The notes under the pieces are model-generated. The model did no database searches, was not told the origin of the DNA, and saw nothing but the letters and a program-made list of their open reading frames with translations. Shown here piece after piece: positions 34,558 through 41,718 of a stretch of DNA of 64,000 nucleotides; position 1 is the stretch's first letter, and the number at the start of each line of letters is the position of its first letter. The DNA comes from Merdivicinus sp050943495 (GTDB lineage: Bacteria > Bacillota > Clostridia > Oscillospirales > Ruminococcaceae). The stretch is from assembly GCA_050943495.1 (NCBI GenBank), contig JBMNPH010000006.1, forward strand, positions 1 through 64,000. Reading direction: 5' to 3'. The position numbers were made by a program, and so were the translations under genes.

Positions 34558-34642
34558 ATTAGTTGGCATCCTCTTTCGATTTAAAGCTTTTATGTGTAAA
34601 AGTATAGCAAGATGCCGAAAAAATGTCAAGTGTTTTTGATCT

Positions 34643-35602
34643 TCAGGAAAGAATTTCAGATGTGTCTGCCGGTTCCTCCGTTTGAGAAACCGGTGGCAGT
34701 TTATCAAAGCGCAACCGGTAGGTGCAGTGGCGGCAGAGCGGGAGGGTGACATGGCGGTTATTAAAGTTGTTAGAGACACGTTGAAAATAATCGTCCTCGA
34801 TGATGGACGAAAAAGATTCTGAGAAGATATTGCCCAGTGGAGCCTCACCATTTGCGTCTAGACAGCAGGGGACGACAGTTCCGTCACAGAGGATAGCCAG
34901 CATGCTGCGGGTTCCATAACAGATTCCGGAGTCCGAGACATAAGGGCTCTTTAAGGAAGGCCAGACAAATTCCTCCTCCCAGCTCAAAAAGACGCCCTTT
35001 TCCAATGTCAGGCTGCGATGCGACCGCATTTTTTCTTCCAAAGGCGCTGCTTCGGGATATTCTTTTTCAATCAATTTCATAATTTCGCAGGCAGCGGGAT
35101 CAGCCTCTCGGTTTGGGTCGAGCGTCCAGAGCCGGAGAACCGAATATTTTTTACGTTCCCGCGCAAATCGTTGACAGAATCGCAGAATATTCTGCACATA
35201 GGTTTCCATGCCATCCAGATCTACCTCATTATAGAATTCGCGTTCCAACCCGTTTGCACCATTATGGAACGGAAAACTGTGCAGCGAAAAATTTACCTGG
35301 CGCAGCGCGTTTTTACGCAGCAGCATCTCAGCATTTTTCGTCAGCAGCGTCCCGTTGGTGGTTAAATTTACCTGCAAATCATTTTCTTCGCAGATATCCA
35401 AAAAGCGTTCCAGCTGTGGATGCAGAAGCGGTTCACCTTTGACATGCAGATAAATATATCCGGTATAAGGAGAGATTTCGCGAACAATGTGACGAAATTC
35501 TTCTTCCTTCATGGTGCGGGGCGGGCGGGTGCTTTTCACGCAGAATGGGCAGTTTAGGTTGCAGATGTTGCTGATTTCGACGTAAATCCGTTTAAACCGC
35601 AT
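34643..35602 (-). CDS. Radical SAM protein with SPASM-like C-terminal cysteine cluster
   Basis: The 319-aa protein begins YVEISNICNLNCPFCVKSTRPP, carrying the CxxxCxxC cluster of radical SAM enzymes, then the SAM-binding GEPLLHP. The C-terminal part has a second set of cysteines (GICYGTRSMLAILCDGTVVPCCLDANGE, then LCRHCTY), the spacing of a SPASM/twitch auxiliary cluster domain. SPASM enzymes often modify peptides or act in maturation; no precursor peptide is visible beside it, so the substrate is unknown. AAGGGGAAG precedes the ATG at 35602. Confidence 0.88.
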   Translation of the reverse strand: MRFKRIYVEISNICNLNCPFCVKSTRPPRTMKEEEFRHIVREISPYTGYIYLHVKGEPLLHPQLERFLDICEENDLQVNLTTNGTLLTKNAEMLLRKNALRQVNFSLHSFPFHNGANGLEREFYNEVDLDGMETYVQNILRFCQRFARERKKYSVLRLWTLDPNREADPAACEIMKLIEKEYPEAAPLEEKMRSHRSLTLEKGVFLSWEEEFVWPSLKSPYVSDSGICYGTRSMLAILCDGTVVPCCLDANGEAPLGNIFSESFSSIIEDDYFQRVSNNFNNRHVTLPLCRHCTYRLRFDKLPPVSQTEEPADTSEILS

Positions 35603-35799
35603 AGTGCTTCCCCTTTTCGTCATTTTTCTTCAGTATAGCACAATTCTGCGGTCCGGTGCAATGTTTTCCCGGGAATTCTGCGTAATTGCAGCGCAATGAA
35701 AAAAAGCAGCGGCCGCTGACTTGTAAAAAATAGACAAAGTGATGGGCTGCGTTCACAAAAAATTCACCGAAATTATTCCGTTAATTTTCTGACAAACCC

Positions 35800-35828
35800 T
35801 TGTCATTTTGGGAAAAATGGTATAAAAT
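35800..35828 (+). promoter_or_regulatory. Promoter of gap
   Basis: TTGTCA (35800-35805), 17 bp, TAAAAT (35823-35828), with TATAAA overlapping. Confidence 0.7.
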
Positions 35829-35860
35829 AAGAGTAGAAAAAATTTTGGAGGTTTATGATT

Positions 35861-36874
35861 ATGGCAGTTAAAGTTGCAATTAATGGCTTCGGCCGCATTG
35901 GCCGTCTTGCTTTCCGTCAGATGTTCGGCGCAGAGGGCTACGAAATCGTTGCGATCAACGATTTGACCAGCCCCGAAATGCTGGCTCACCTTCTCAAATA
36001 TGACACCGCTCAGGGCCGTTACGATGGCCACACCGTTTCCTTTGATGAGAATTCCATCACTGTAGACGGCAAAAAAATTACCATTTACGCAATCAAAGAC
36101 GCTGCTGAGTGCCCTTGGGGCGAACTGGGCGTAGATGTTGTTCTGGAGTGCACCGGCTTCTACACTAAGAAAGAGAAAGCTATGGCTCACATCAACGCTG
36201 GCGCGAAGAAAGTTGTTATCTCCGCTCCTGCTGGCAACGATCTGAAGACCATCGTTTACAGCGTAAACGAAAAAACTCTGACCAAAGACGATCAGATCAT
36301 TTCTGCTGCTTCCTGCACCACCAACTGCCTGGCTCCGATGGCGAAAGCTCTGAACGATGCATTCCCCATCCAGAGCGGCATCATGACCACCGTTCATGCT
36401 TACACTGGCGACCAGATGATCCTCGACGGCCCGCATCGTAAAGGCGATCTCCGTCGTGCTCGCGCTGGCGCTGCTAACATCGTTCCCAACTCCACCGGTG
36501 CTGCAAAAGCTATCGGCCTGGTTATCCCCGAACTGAACGGCAAACTGATCGGTTCTGCTCAGCGTGTTCCGGTTCCCACCGGATCCACCACCATCCTGGT
36601 TGCTGTTGTTAAGGGCAAAGATGTTACCAAAGAAGCAATCAATGCTGCTATGAAGGCTGCTGCTTCTGAGTCCTTCGGCTACAACGAAGATCAGATCGTT
36701 TCTTCTGACATCATCGGCATCCGTTACGGCTCTCTGTTCGATGCTACCCAGACCATGGTTACCAAGATCGACGACGATACCTATCAGGTACAGGTTGTTT
36801 CCTGGTACGACAACGAAAACTCCTACACCAGCCAGATGGTTCGCACCATCAAATACTTCGCAGAGCTCGCATAA
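35861..36874 (+). CDS. gap: Glyceraldehyde-3-phosphate dehydrogenase
   Basis: This phosphorylating GAPDH of glycolysis has 337 aa. It has the NAD-binding start VAINGFGRIGRLAFRQ, active-site SAASCTTNCLAPMAK with the nucleophilic Cys and neighbouring His later in TVHAYTGDQ, and the conserved end SWYDNENSYTSQMVRT. The ATG at 35861 has GGAGG 9 nt upstream; the ATG at 35855 is too close. Codon use is extremely biased (GCT, GTT, ATC, AAC, CTG), as for highly expressed genes. It is monocistronic, ending in a terminator, which is unusual because pgk and tpi are not adjacent. Confidence 0.97.
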   Translation: MAVKVAINGFGRIGRLAFRQMFGAEGYEIVAINDLTSPEMLAHLLKYDTAQGRYDGHTVSFDENSITVDGKKITIYAIKDAAECPWGELGVDVVLECTGFYTKKEKAMAHINAGAKKVVISAPAGNDLKTIVYSVNEKTLTKDDQIISAASCTTNCLAPMAKALNDAFPIQSGIMTTVHAYTGDQMILDGPHRKGDLRRARAGAANIVPNSTGAAKAIGLVIPELNGKLIGSAQRVPVPTGSTTILVAVVKGKDVTKEAINAAMKAAASESFGYNEDQIVSSDIIGIRYGSLFDATQTMVTKIDDDTYQVQVVSWYDNENSYTSQMVRTIKYFAELA

Positions 36875-36911
36875 GCTGCTGCCTGACGCTGGTTTTCAAC
36901 GCAACTTGCAG

Positions 36912-36947
36912 ATGTGCTGCTGCTCCATGGCGGCAGCACATTTTTTT
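36912..36947 (+). terminator. Terminator after gap
   Basis: Stem ATGTGCTGC/GCAGCACAT followed by T7. Confidence 0.88.
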
Positions 36948-37006
36948 GAACATCTGCTTGTCCGCAGTTATGAAAAGCCGCCAGATCAATATAAGGAGGT
37001 ACTACT

Positions 37007-37699
37007 ATGAATTACTCGAAAGAAGTAGAAGAGATGTGTGTTGTGGCCAAAGGCCCGCATCACGGCCCCGCTCCCATTCCGGAAGAAGGCAAATGGGTTG
37101 AGGCCAAAGAAATTAAAGATATTTCCGCTTACACCCACGGTGTGGGCTGGTGTGCACCCCAGCAGGGCGCTTGCAAACTGTCCCTGAACGTGAAAAACGG
37201 CATCATCGAGGAAGCTCTCGTGGAAACCATCGGCTGCTCTGGCATGACCCACTCCGCTGCGATGGCTGCGGAAATCCTGCCCGGCAAAACCGTTCTGGAA
37301 GCTCTGAACACCGACCTGGTTTGTGACGCAATCAATACCGCTATGCGTGAACTGTTCCTCCAGATCGTTTACGGCCGTTCTCAGTCTGCTTTTTCCGAAG
37401 GCGGCCTGGTTATCGGCGCTGGCATGGAAGACTTGGGCAAAGGCGCTCGTTCCATGGTTGGTACCATGTACGGCACCAAAGCCAAAGGCGTTCGTTATCT
37501 GGAAATGACCGAGGGTTACTGCACCCGGATGGCTCTGGACGAGAACGATCAGGTTATCGGCTATGAGTTCGTTTCTCTGGGCAAGATGACCGACTTCATC
37601 AAGAAGGGCATGGAACCCAACGAAGCATACGAGAAGTCCAAAGGCACTTACGGCAGATTTGCTGACGCCGCTAAGTACATTGACCCGCGTAAGGAATAA
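37007..37699 (+). CDS. NifU/IscU-like scaffold-fold protein paired with GGGtGRT
   Basis: This 230-aa protein has an IscU/NifU N-terminal fold in residues 45-125: GACKLSLNVKNGIIEEA and ETIGCSGMTHSAAMAAEILPGK align with the IscU block K-L-x-I-x-V, then GCG-x-A-x-A-S-S with its cluster Cys (here Cys77). Cysteines also occur at 11, 49, 56, 106 and 172, but the ligand pattern of true scaffolds is not fully kept, so Fe-S assembly is uncertain. No iscS or nifS gene is near. AAGGAGG precedes the ATG. It is followed 14 nt later by the GGGtGRT gene, and both have very strong codon bias. Confidence 0.85.
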   Translation: MNYSKEVEEMCVVAKGPHHGPAPIPEEGKWVEAKEIKDISAYTHGVGWCAPQQGACKLSLNVKNGIIEEALVETIGCSGMTHSAAMAAEILPGKTVLEALNTDLVCDAINTAMRELFLQIVYGRSQSAFSEGGLVIGAGMEDLGKGARSMVGTMYGTKAKGVRYLEMTEGYCTRMALDENDQVIGYEFVSLGKMTDFIKKGMEPNEAYEKSKGTYGRFADAAKYIDPRKE

Positions 37700-37713
37700 G
37701 GAGGGCACGAAGA

Positions 37714-38712
37714 ATGGCTACTTTTGAAGGATACGAGAGACGCGAGGCGAAAATCCTCGGCGTGCTGAAAGAATATGGCATTTCCTCCATCGATGAGTGC
37801 AAAACCATCTGCGAGGAAAAGGGCATCGACCCGTACACCATTGTTCAGGAAACCCAGCCCATCTGCTTCGAAAACGCGAAATGGGCTTACACCGTTGGTT
37901 GTGCAATTGCAATCAAAAAAGGCTGCACCAAAGCTGCTGACGCTGCTGCTGCTATCGGTATCGGCCTTCAGGCATTCTGCATCCCCGGATCCGTTGCGGA
38001 AAACCGCAAAGTGGGCTTAGGCCACGGCAACCTGGGCAAAATGCTTTTGAGCGAAGAAACCGAGTGCTTCGCATTCCTGGCTGGCCACGAATCCTTCGCG
38101 GCTGCTGAGGGCGCTATCAAAATTGCTCTGAACGCAAACAAAGTCCGTCAGAAACCCCTGCGCGTTATCCTGAACGGCTTGGGCAAAGACGCTGCGTTCA
38201 TTATCTCCAGAATCAACGGCTTCACCTATGTAGAGACCGAGTTCGATCCCTACACCGAGGAAGTTAAAGTCGTTAGCGAGAAGCCTTTCTCCAACGGCCC
38301 CCGTGCAGACGTTAAGTGCTACGGCGCTGACAACGTTCCGGAAGGCGTTGCAATCATGAAGCTCGAGAAAGTTGGCGTTTCCATCACCGGTAACTCCACC
38401 AACCCCACCCGCTTCCAGCATCCTGTTGCAGGCACCTATAAGAAATGGTGTGTCGAAAACAACTTCCACTACTTCTCTGTTGCATCCGGCGGCGGCACCG
38501 GCCGTACCCTGCATCCTGACAACATGGCAGCTGGTCCTTCCTCTTACGGCATGACCGACACCATGGGCCGTATGCATTCTGACGCTCAGTTCGCAGGTTC
38601 TTCTTCCGTTCCGGCTCACGTTGAGATGATGGGTCTGATCGGTGCTGGTAACAACCCCATGGTTGGTATGACCGTTGCTTGCGCTGTTGCTATTGAAGAG
38701 GCTTGCAAATAA
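37714..38712 (+). CDS. GGGtGRT protein (conserved, function unknown)
   Basis: This 332-aa protein is named for its motif, present here at residues 259-265 (SGGGTGRTLHPDN). It has no signal peptide or membrane helix. Cysteines are frequent in the first 120 residues (29, 33, 51, 63, 71, 89, 118). Glycine-rich blocks PGSVAENRKVGLGHGNLGKM and LNGLGKDAAFIISRI suggest nucleotide or cofactor binding, but this is only an impression. It always seems to travel with the NifU-like gene in Clostridia (from memory). Codon bias equals that of gap and nifJ, implying an abundant protein. A GGAGG site lies in the 14-nt gap. The function is unknown to me. Confidence 0.9.
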   Translation: MATFEGYERREAKILGVLKEYGISSIDECKTICEEKGIDPYTIVQETQPICFENAKWAYTVGCAIAIKKGCTKAADAAAAIGIGLQAFCIPGSVAENRKVGLGHGNLGKMLLSEETECFAFLAGHESFAAAEGAIKIALNANKVRQKPLRVILNGLGKDAAFIISRINGFTYVETEFDPYTEEVKVVSEKPFSNGPRADVKCYGADNVPEGVAIMKLEKVGVSITGNSTNPTRFQHPVAGTYKKWCVENNFHYFSVASGGGTGRTLHPDNMAAGPSSYGMTDTMGRMHSDAQFAGSSSVPAHVEMMGLIGAGNNPMVGMTVACAVAIEEACK

Positions 38713-38765
38713 GTCTGTTTCCGGAAGCTGTTTCACCTTTCTTAATTTGCTCAAACGATAAAATT

Positions 38766-38795
38766 CCCCCACCTGTAAAAACAGGTGGGGGTTTT
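38766..38795 (+). terminator. Terminator after the GGGtGRT gene
   Basis: Perfect 11-bp stem CCCCCACCTGT/ACAGGTGGGGG with an AAAA loop and TTTT. Confidence 0.9.
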
Positions 38796-38841
38796 GTAAT
38801 ATATAAAAAACTATCATTGGGGATAAATTAAAAGTTTTCGC

Positions 38842-39280
38842 CCGCCTTTTTCAAAAGGCGGCGGTTTCCAAAGGCGGAGCCTTTGGCTGCTCGTCGCAAC
38901 GAGCGGAATCTAATCCCTTCGCGCCTCGGGCGCGAACCATAAAAAGAGAAACAAGCCCGCAGGCTCGCCGCGGATGACCCCGCGATTTGATTTTGCTTTG
39001 CAAAATCAAATTTTAGAACGTTCGAATTGTATCACCGCAGCACATTTGCGCCAGCAAAGCTGTGCGGTTTAGCGGTTTATATGCCATCTTACTGTGCAAA
39101 CAATATATTATGGCTTCGCCATGTAGGGAACCCCTTGATAGGGTTCCCTACGGTGAAACAGTCCACTGGACTATTTCACCTACCTTCCTGATCTTATTTA
39201 TCATGAAAAATTTCGCTCGTTGCGACGAGCGAGAATGGGGCTTTGCCCCCTTCACCCTCACGATTTTTTGAAAAAAATCG
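38842..39280. repeat. Array of about twelve perfect or near-perfect hairpins, no gene
   Basis: This 440-bp stretch without a credible gene consists almost entirely of palindromes. Examples: 38842-38861 (9-bp arms), 38868-38886 (8), 38889-38904 (6), 38918-38936 (8), 38985-39011 (12, arm ATTTGATTTTGC), 39110-39122 (5), 39124-39150 (10, arm TAGGGAACCC), 39152-39180 (interrupted), 39213-39232 (8), 39237-39249 (5), 39261-39280 (9). The hairpin at 38889 and that at 39213 share the core GCTCGTYGCRACGAGC in opposite orientation. The open frame over 39062-39271 is only a product of this and is not annotated. Confidence 0.85.
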
Positions 39281-39290
39281 AGTAAAACTT

Positions 39291-39485
39291 TCATTCTTCC
39301 GGATTTTTGGAAACAGGTTCCACTTTAATTTTATCCATCGCAAATTCCAAAGCCATAGCAATCAATTCATTGCGGCTACGGTTCGTTTCTTTGGAAAGAT
39401 TGTCATAAAAATCAACAATCGATTTATCAACTCGAATTGTAAACATAACTGGTTCTGTCTTTTTGGTGATTTTCAGCTCATCCAT
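39291..39485 (-). CDS. Ribbon-helix-helix (CopG/Arc-like) regulator
   Basis: This 64-aa protein has a beta strand (PVMFTIRVDKS) followed by two helices (IVDFYDNLSKETNRSRNELIAMALEFAMDKI), the MetJ/Arc/CopG pattern; strand residues T-I-R would enter the major groove. It binds DNA as a dimer of dimers. A perfect 11-bp inverted repeat between this gene and the divergent zinc-ribbon gene is the likely operator. No toxin gene is adjacent, so it does not look like an antitoxin. Confidence 0.82.
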   Translation of the reverse strand: MDELKITKKTEPVMFTIRVDKSIVDFYDNLSKETNRSRNELIAMALEFAMDKIKVEPVSKNPEE

Positions 39486-39548
39486 GTAAAAAATCCCCCA
39501 TTACATCATTACTATATTCTATTATTGCACATTTAATTGAGTAAAAAC

Positions 39549-39588
39549 ATGTTTAAAAGAAATCATATAAATGTTTACTTTTAAACAT
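39549..39588. promoter_or_regulatory. Inverted repeat, likely RHH operator
   Basis: ATGTTTAAAAG (39549-39559) and CTTTTAAACAT (39578-39588) are perfect inverted arms 18 bp apart. The second arm overlaps the -35 and spacer of the zinc-ribbon promoter. Confidence 0.6.
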
Positions 39589-39602
39589 AATCATGATATA
39601 AT
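39574..39602 (+). promoter_or_regulatory. Promoter of the zinc-ribbon gene
   Basis: TTTACT (39574-39579), 17 bp, TATAAT (39597-39602). Confidence 0.65.
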
Positions 39603-39639
39603 TGAGGTCGGTAAAACTTGAAGAAAAGGATGTGCTGAA

Positions 39640-39837
39640 ATGAAATGCTCTCGCTGTCATCATGAAACGATCGGTGAAGTACCATACTGCACGCACTGCG
39701 GGAAGGACATCATGCCGGAACTGGATTTCCGGTCCATCCGGAATTTTTGGGGACGGTTTGGCCCTTTCTGTATGGCAGTGCTTTTATTTGGAGTCGGTTT
39801 CTACTATCTAATTCGGGAAATTTATTATTTGCGCTGA
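39640..39837 (+). CDS. Small zinc-ribbon membrane protein
   Basis: This 65-aa protein has an N-terminal zinc ribbon with two pairs, CSRC at residues 3-6 and CTHC at 17-20, and a single C-terminal transmembrane helix (about 42-60, FCMAVLLFGVGFYYLI). The function is unknown; such double-CxxC plus helix proteins are common and uncharacterised in Firmicutes. The region upstream holds the RHH operator, so the divergent RHH protein probably regulates it. The ribosome binding site is AAAAGGA. Confidence 0.75.
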   Translation: MKCSRCHHETIGEVPYCTHCGKDIMPELDFRSIRNFWGRFGPFCMAVLLFGVGFYYLIREIYYLR

Positions 39838-39838
39838 A

Positions 39839-39868
39839 AAATCCCCGTCTGCAAAACAGGCGGGGATT
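39839..39868. terminator. Terminator between convergent genes
   Basis: Stem AATCCCCGTCTG/CAGGCGGGGATT with one G-T pair around CAAAA. Confidence 0.8.
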
Positions 39869-39872
39869 CGAT

Positions 39873-41498
39873 TTATTCCATTTCTTTCTTTTTCAGCAGA
39901 AGCTGCTGAAATTCTGCCTCCAGCTGCTCTTTGTCCGGACAATTCGGCGCCGAAAGGCGGGAGATGACTTCCGCAAGGCGAAGCTCGAGCAAGGCTTTAT
40001 CCATTTGCTGCGGATTTTTGCGCGGTTTCGCCTGCTGCGCCTCCCATGCCGAGAGATTTCCGTCGAAAGCGGTCAGCTTTTTTTGTTCGATCCGGAGAAT
40101 CCGGGTCGCGCAGGCATCCGAAAAATTCCGGTCGTGTGACACAAAGAGCACAGTCCCCTCATATTCACAGATCATTTGCTGAAGCGCTTCAATCGCGGGC
40201 ATATCCAGAAAATTGGTGGGTTCATCGAGCAGCAGCAGGTTGGCAGGAGATCCGAACAGCTTTGCAAACGCTAATTTTACCCGTTCGCCGCCGCTTAGTA
40301 CTCCCGCTTTTTTGTAGACGTCATCCCGCCGGATGAGCAGCCGAGCCAGAATGCCGCGCATCGTTTTTTCGGTCTGCACTGCCGTTTCCATCACATTTTC
40401 CAGTGCAGTCTTGTTCAGGTCAATAAGACTGAGATTCTGCCGGAAATAGCCGATCCGAGCTTTTGGCACAATCCGGATACCGGGCGCATCTGTGGCAATT
40501 AACTCCATTAAGGTCGTTTTTCCGGATCCATTCGGGCCGATGAGGGCAGTTTTGCTCCCCTTGGGCAGGCAGAAGGCTGCATTTTCAAAAATTACATGAT
40601 CGCCATACCGGAAAGAAAGACGGTTTCCGGTGACAATATCCCGGTTAGCCGGCGGATCCGTCAGCCCAAAATCAATTTTTACCGGTGCCGTTTCGTGCGG
40701 TTTCTCCTTGACCTCCAGATGTTCCAGCCGGGAAATTAAGGATTTTTTTGCGTTGTCCAGCTTTTCCGAACTTTCCACAGCCTCCCGTTTGTGCAGCCGC
40801 GCCTCAGAATTTCCCATCCGTTTCGGCGCCTTCCGAACCGAACGGGAAGCCTGCCCCTTTTCCCGGATTGCCGCTTCCAGCCGCGCTTTTTCAGACTGAT
40901 ACTGTGCAAATTCAAATTTCTGCCGTTCCAGGGTTTGTTCGCGCTGGGTGCGGAAGGCGGTGTAGTTGCCGCGGTAGAAGAACAGCTTTCCGTCCCGTAC
41001 TTCGATGATCCGGTTGCAGAGCCGGTCGAGTACGCTGCGGTCATGGCTGACCAGCAGAAGGGTCGGGCATGCTTGCAGACGCTCGACGCACAGTTCAATC
41101 CCTTCCGCATCCAGATTGGCGGTCGGTTCGTCTGCAAAAGTGAGCAGAGCATCCGGCTTCATTTCTGCCAATCCCAGACGGGTTGCCTCGCCGCCGCTTA
41201 GATTTTCCCGTTCCAGTTTGCCGGCCAATCCCAATTGACGTGCGGCTTGAGGATCTACTGCGGCGGCGCGCTCGCGAAACTGCCGAAAGTAGGTGACCGG
41301 AACTTCCCGCGTGATCGTTCCTTCATCGGGTGAGATTTCACCGGACAGGATGCCGAGCAGGGTTGTTTTTCCGGCGCCGTTCGCCCCGACAATCCCGATT
41401 TTATCCCCTTCCCGGACATGCAGCTGTTCAAAAGCCAGAATTTGCCGGTCTCCGTAAAATTTGGCAATATGGCTGGCAGATAATAAAATTTTAGACAT
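39873..41498 (-). CDS. ABC-F family ATPase, ribosome-protection type
   Basis: The 541-aa protein has two ABC ATPase domains and no membrane segment: Walker A GANGAGKTTLL, signature LSGGEATRL and Walker B FADEPTANLD in the first, and GPNGSGKTTLM, LSGGERVKLAFAK, LLLDEPTNFLD in the second. They are joined by a charged helical linker (about 190-270; EQTLERQKFEFAQYQSEKARLEAAIREKGQ) of the ARE-ABC-F kind, and it ends in a charged C-terminal extension. Such proteins dislodge antibiotics from the ribosome or act as translation factors. The attenuator-type leader argues for an antibiotic-inducible resistance factor, but drug specificity is unknown. Confidence 0.9.
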   Translation of the reverse strand: MSKILLSASHIAKFYGDRQILAFEQLHVREGDKIGIVGANGAGKTTLLGILSGEISPDEGTITREVPVTYFRQFRERAAAVDPQAARQLGLAGKLERENLSGGEATRLGLAEMKPDALLTFADEPTANLDAEGIELCVERLQACPTLLLVSHDRSVLDRLCNRIIEVRDGKLFFYRGNYTAFRTQREQTLERQKFEFAQYQSEKARLEAAIREKGQASRSVRKAPKRMGNSEARLHKREAVESSEKLDNAKKSLISRLEHLEVKEKPHETAPVKIDFGLTDPPANRDIVTGNRLSFRYGDHVIFENAAFCLPKGSKTALIGPNGSGKTTLMELIATDAPGIRIVPKARIGYFRQNLSLIDLNKTALENVMETAVQTEKTMRGILARLLIRRDDVYKKAGVLSGGERVKLAFAKLFGSPANLLLLDEPTNFLDMPAIEALQQMICEYEGTVLFVSHDRNFSDACATRILRIEQKKLTAFDGNLSAWEAQQAKPRKNPQQMDKALLELRLAEVISRLSAPNCPDKEQLEAEFQQLLLKKKEME

Positions 41499-41541
41499 AA
41501 AAAAGACCTCCGATTTTGCAGGAGGTGCTGGAATGGACGCA

Positions 41542-41570
41542 AAAAACCCGAAAACCTATGGTTTTCGGGA
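41542..41570 (-). terminator. Attenuator terminator in the ABC-F leader
   Basis: On the minus strand CCCGAAAACC-ATA-GGTTTTCGGG is followed by T6, upstream of the ABC-F start. It should stop transcription unless prevented. An alternative 9-bp hairpin (41569-41593, arms GGACTGTTT/AAACAGTCC) lies just upstream and overlaps it by two bases. Confidence 0.75.
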
Positions 41571-41575
41571 CTGTT

Positions 41576-41632
41576 TATGACAGAAACAGTCCGCTGCAAT
41601 CCGCTGGATTCCAACACAAATACAGGGGCATT
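41576..41632 (-). CDS. Putative leader peptide of the ABC-F gene (18 aa)
   Basis: ATG at 41632 with AGGATGG about 5 nt upstream opens a frame encoding MPLYLCWNPADCSGLFLS, whose stop lies inside the alternative hairpin upstream of the attenuator. In known ABC-F systems, antibiotic stalling on such a peptide frees the downstream gene. A second tiny frame (MYIG, 41672-41686) with an AGGAAATAGG site lies closer to the promoter and could serve the same purpose. Confidence 0.45.
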
Positions 41633-41718
41633 GCCCCCATCCTGCAAGCAAGATGTGATTTGTGAGAAATTCAGCCAATATACATAGCAGCAAACCTATT
41701 TCCTTTCTTTCGTTTTTC

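Noticed and set aside
39062..39271. Open frame of 69 codons in the hairpin region
   Set aside because: It has no ribosome binding site, and its codons are built from palindromes.
38842..39280. CRISPR array
   Set aside because: The repeats are different palindromes without constant length or regular unique spacers, and there are no cas genes.
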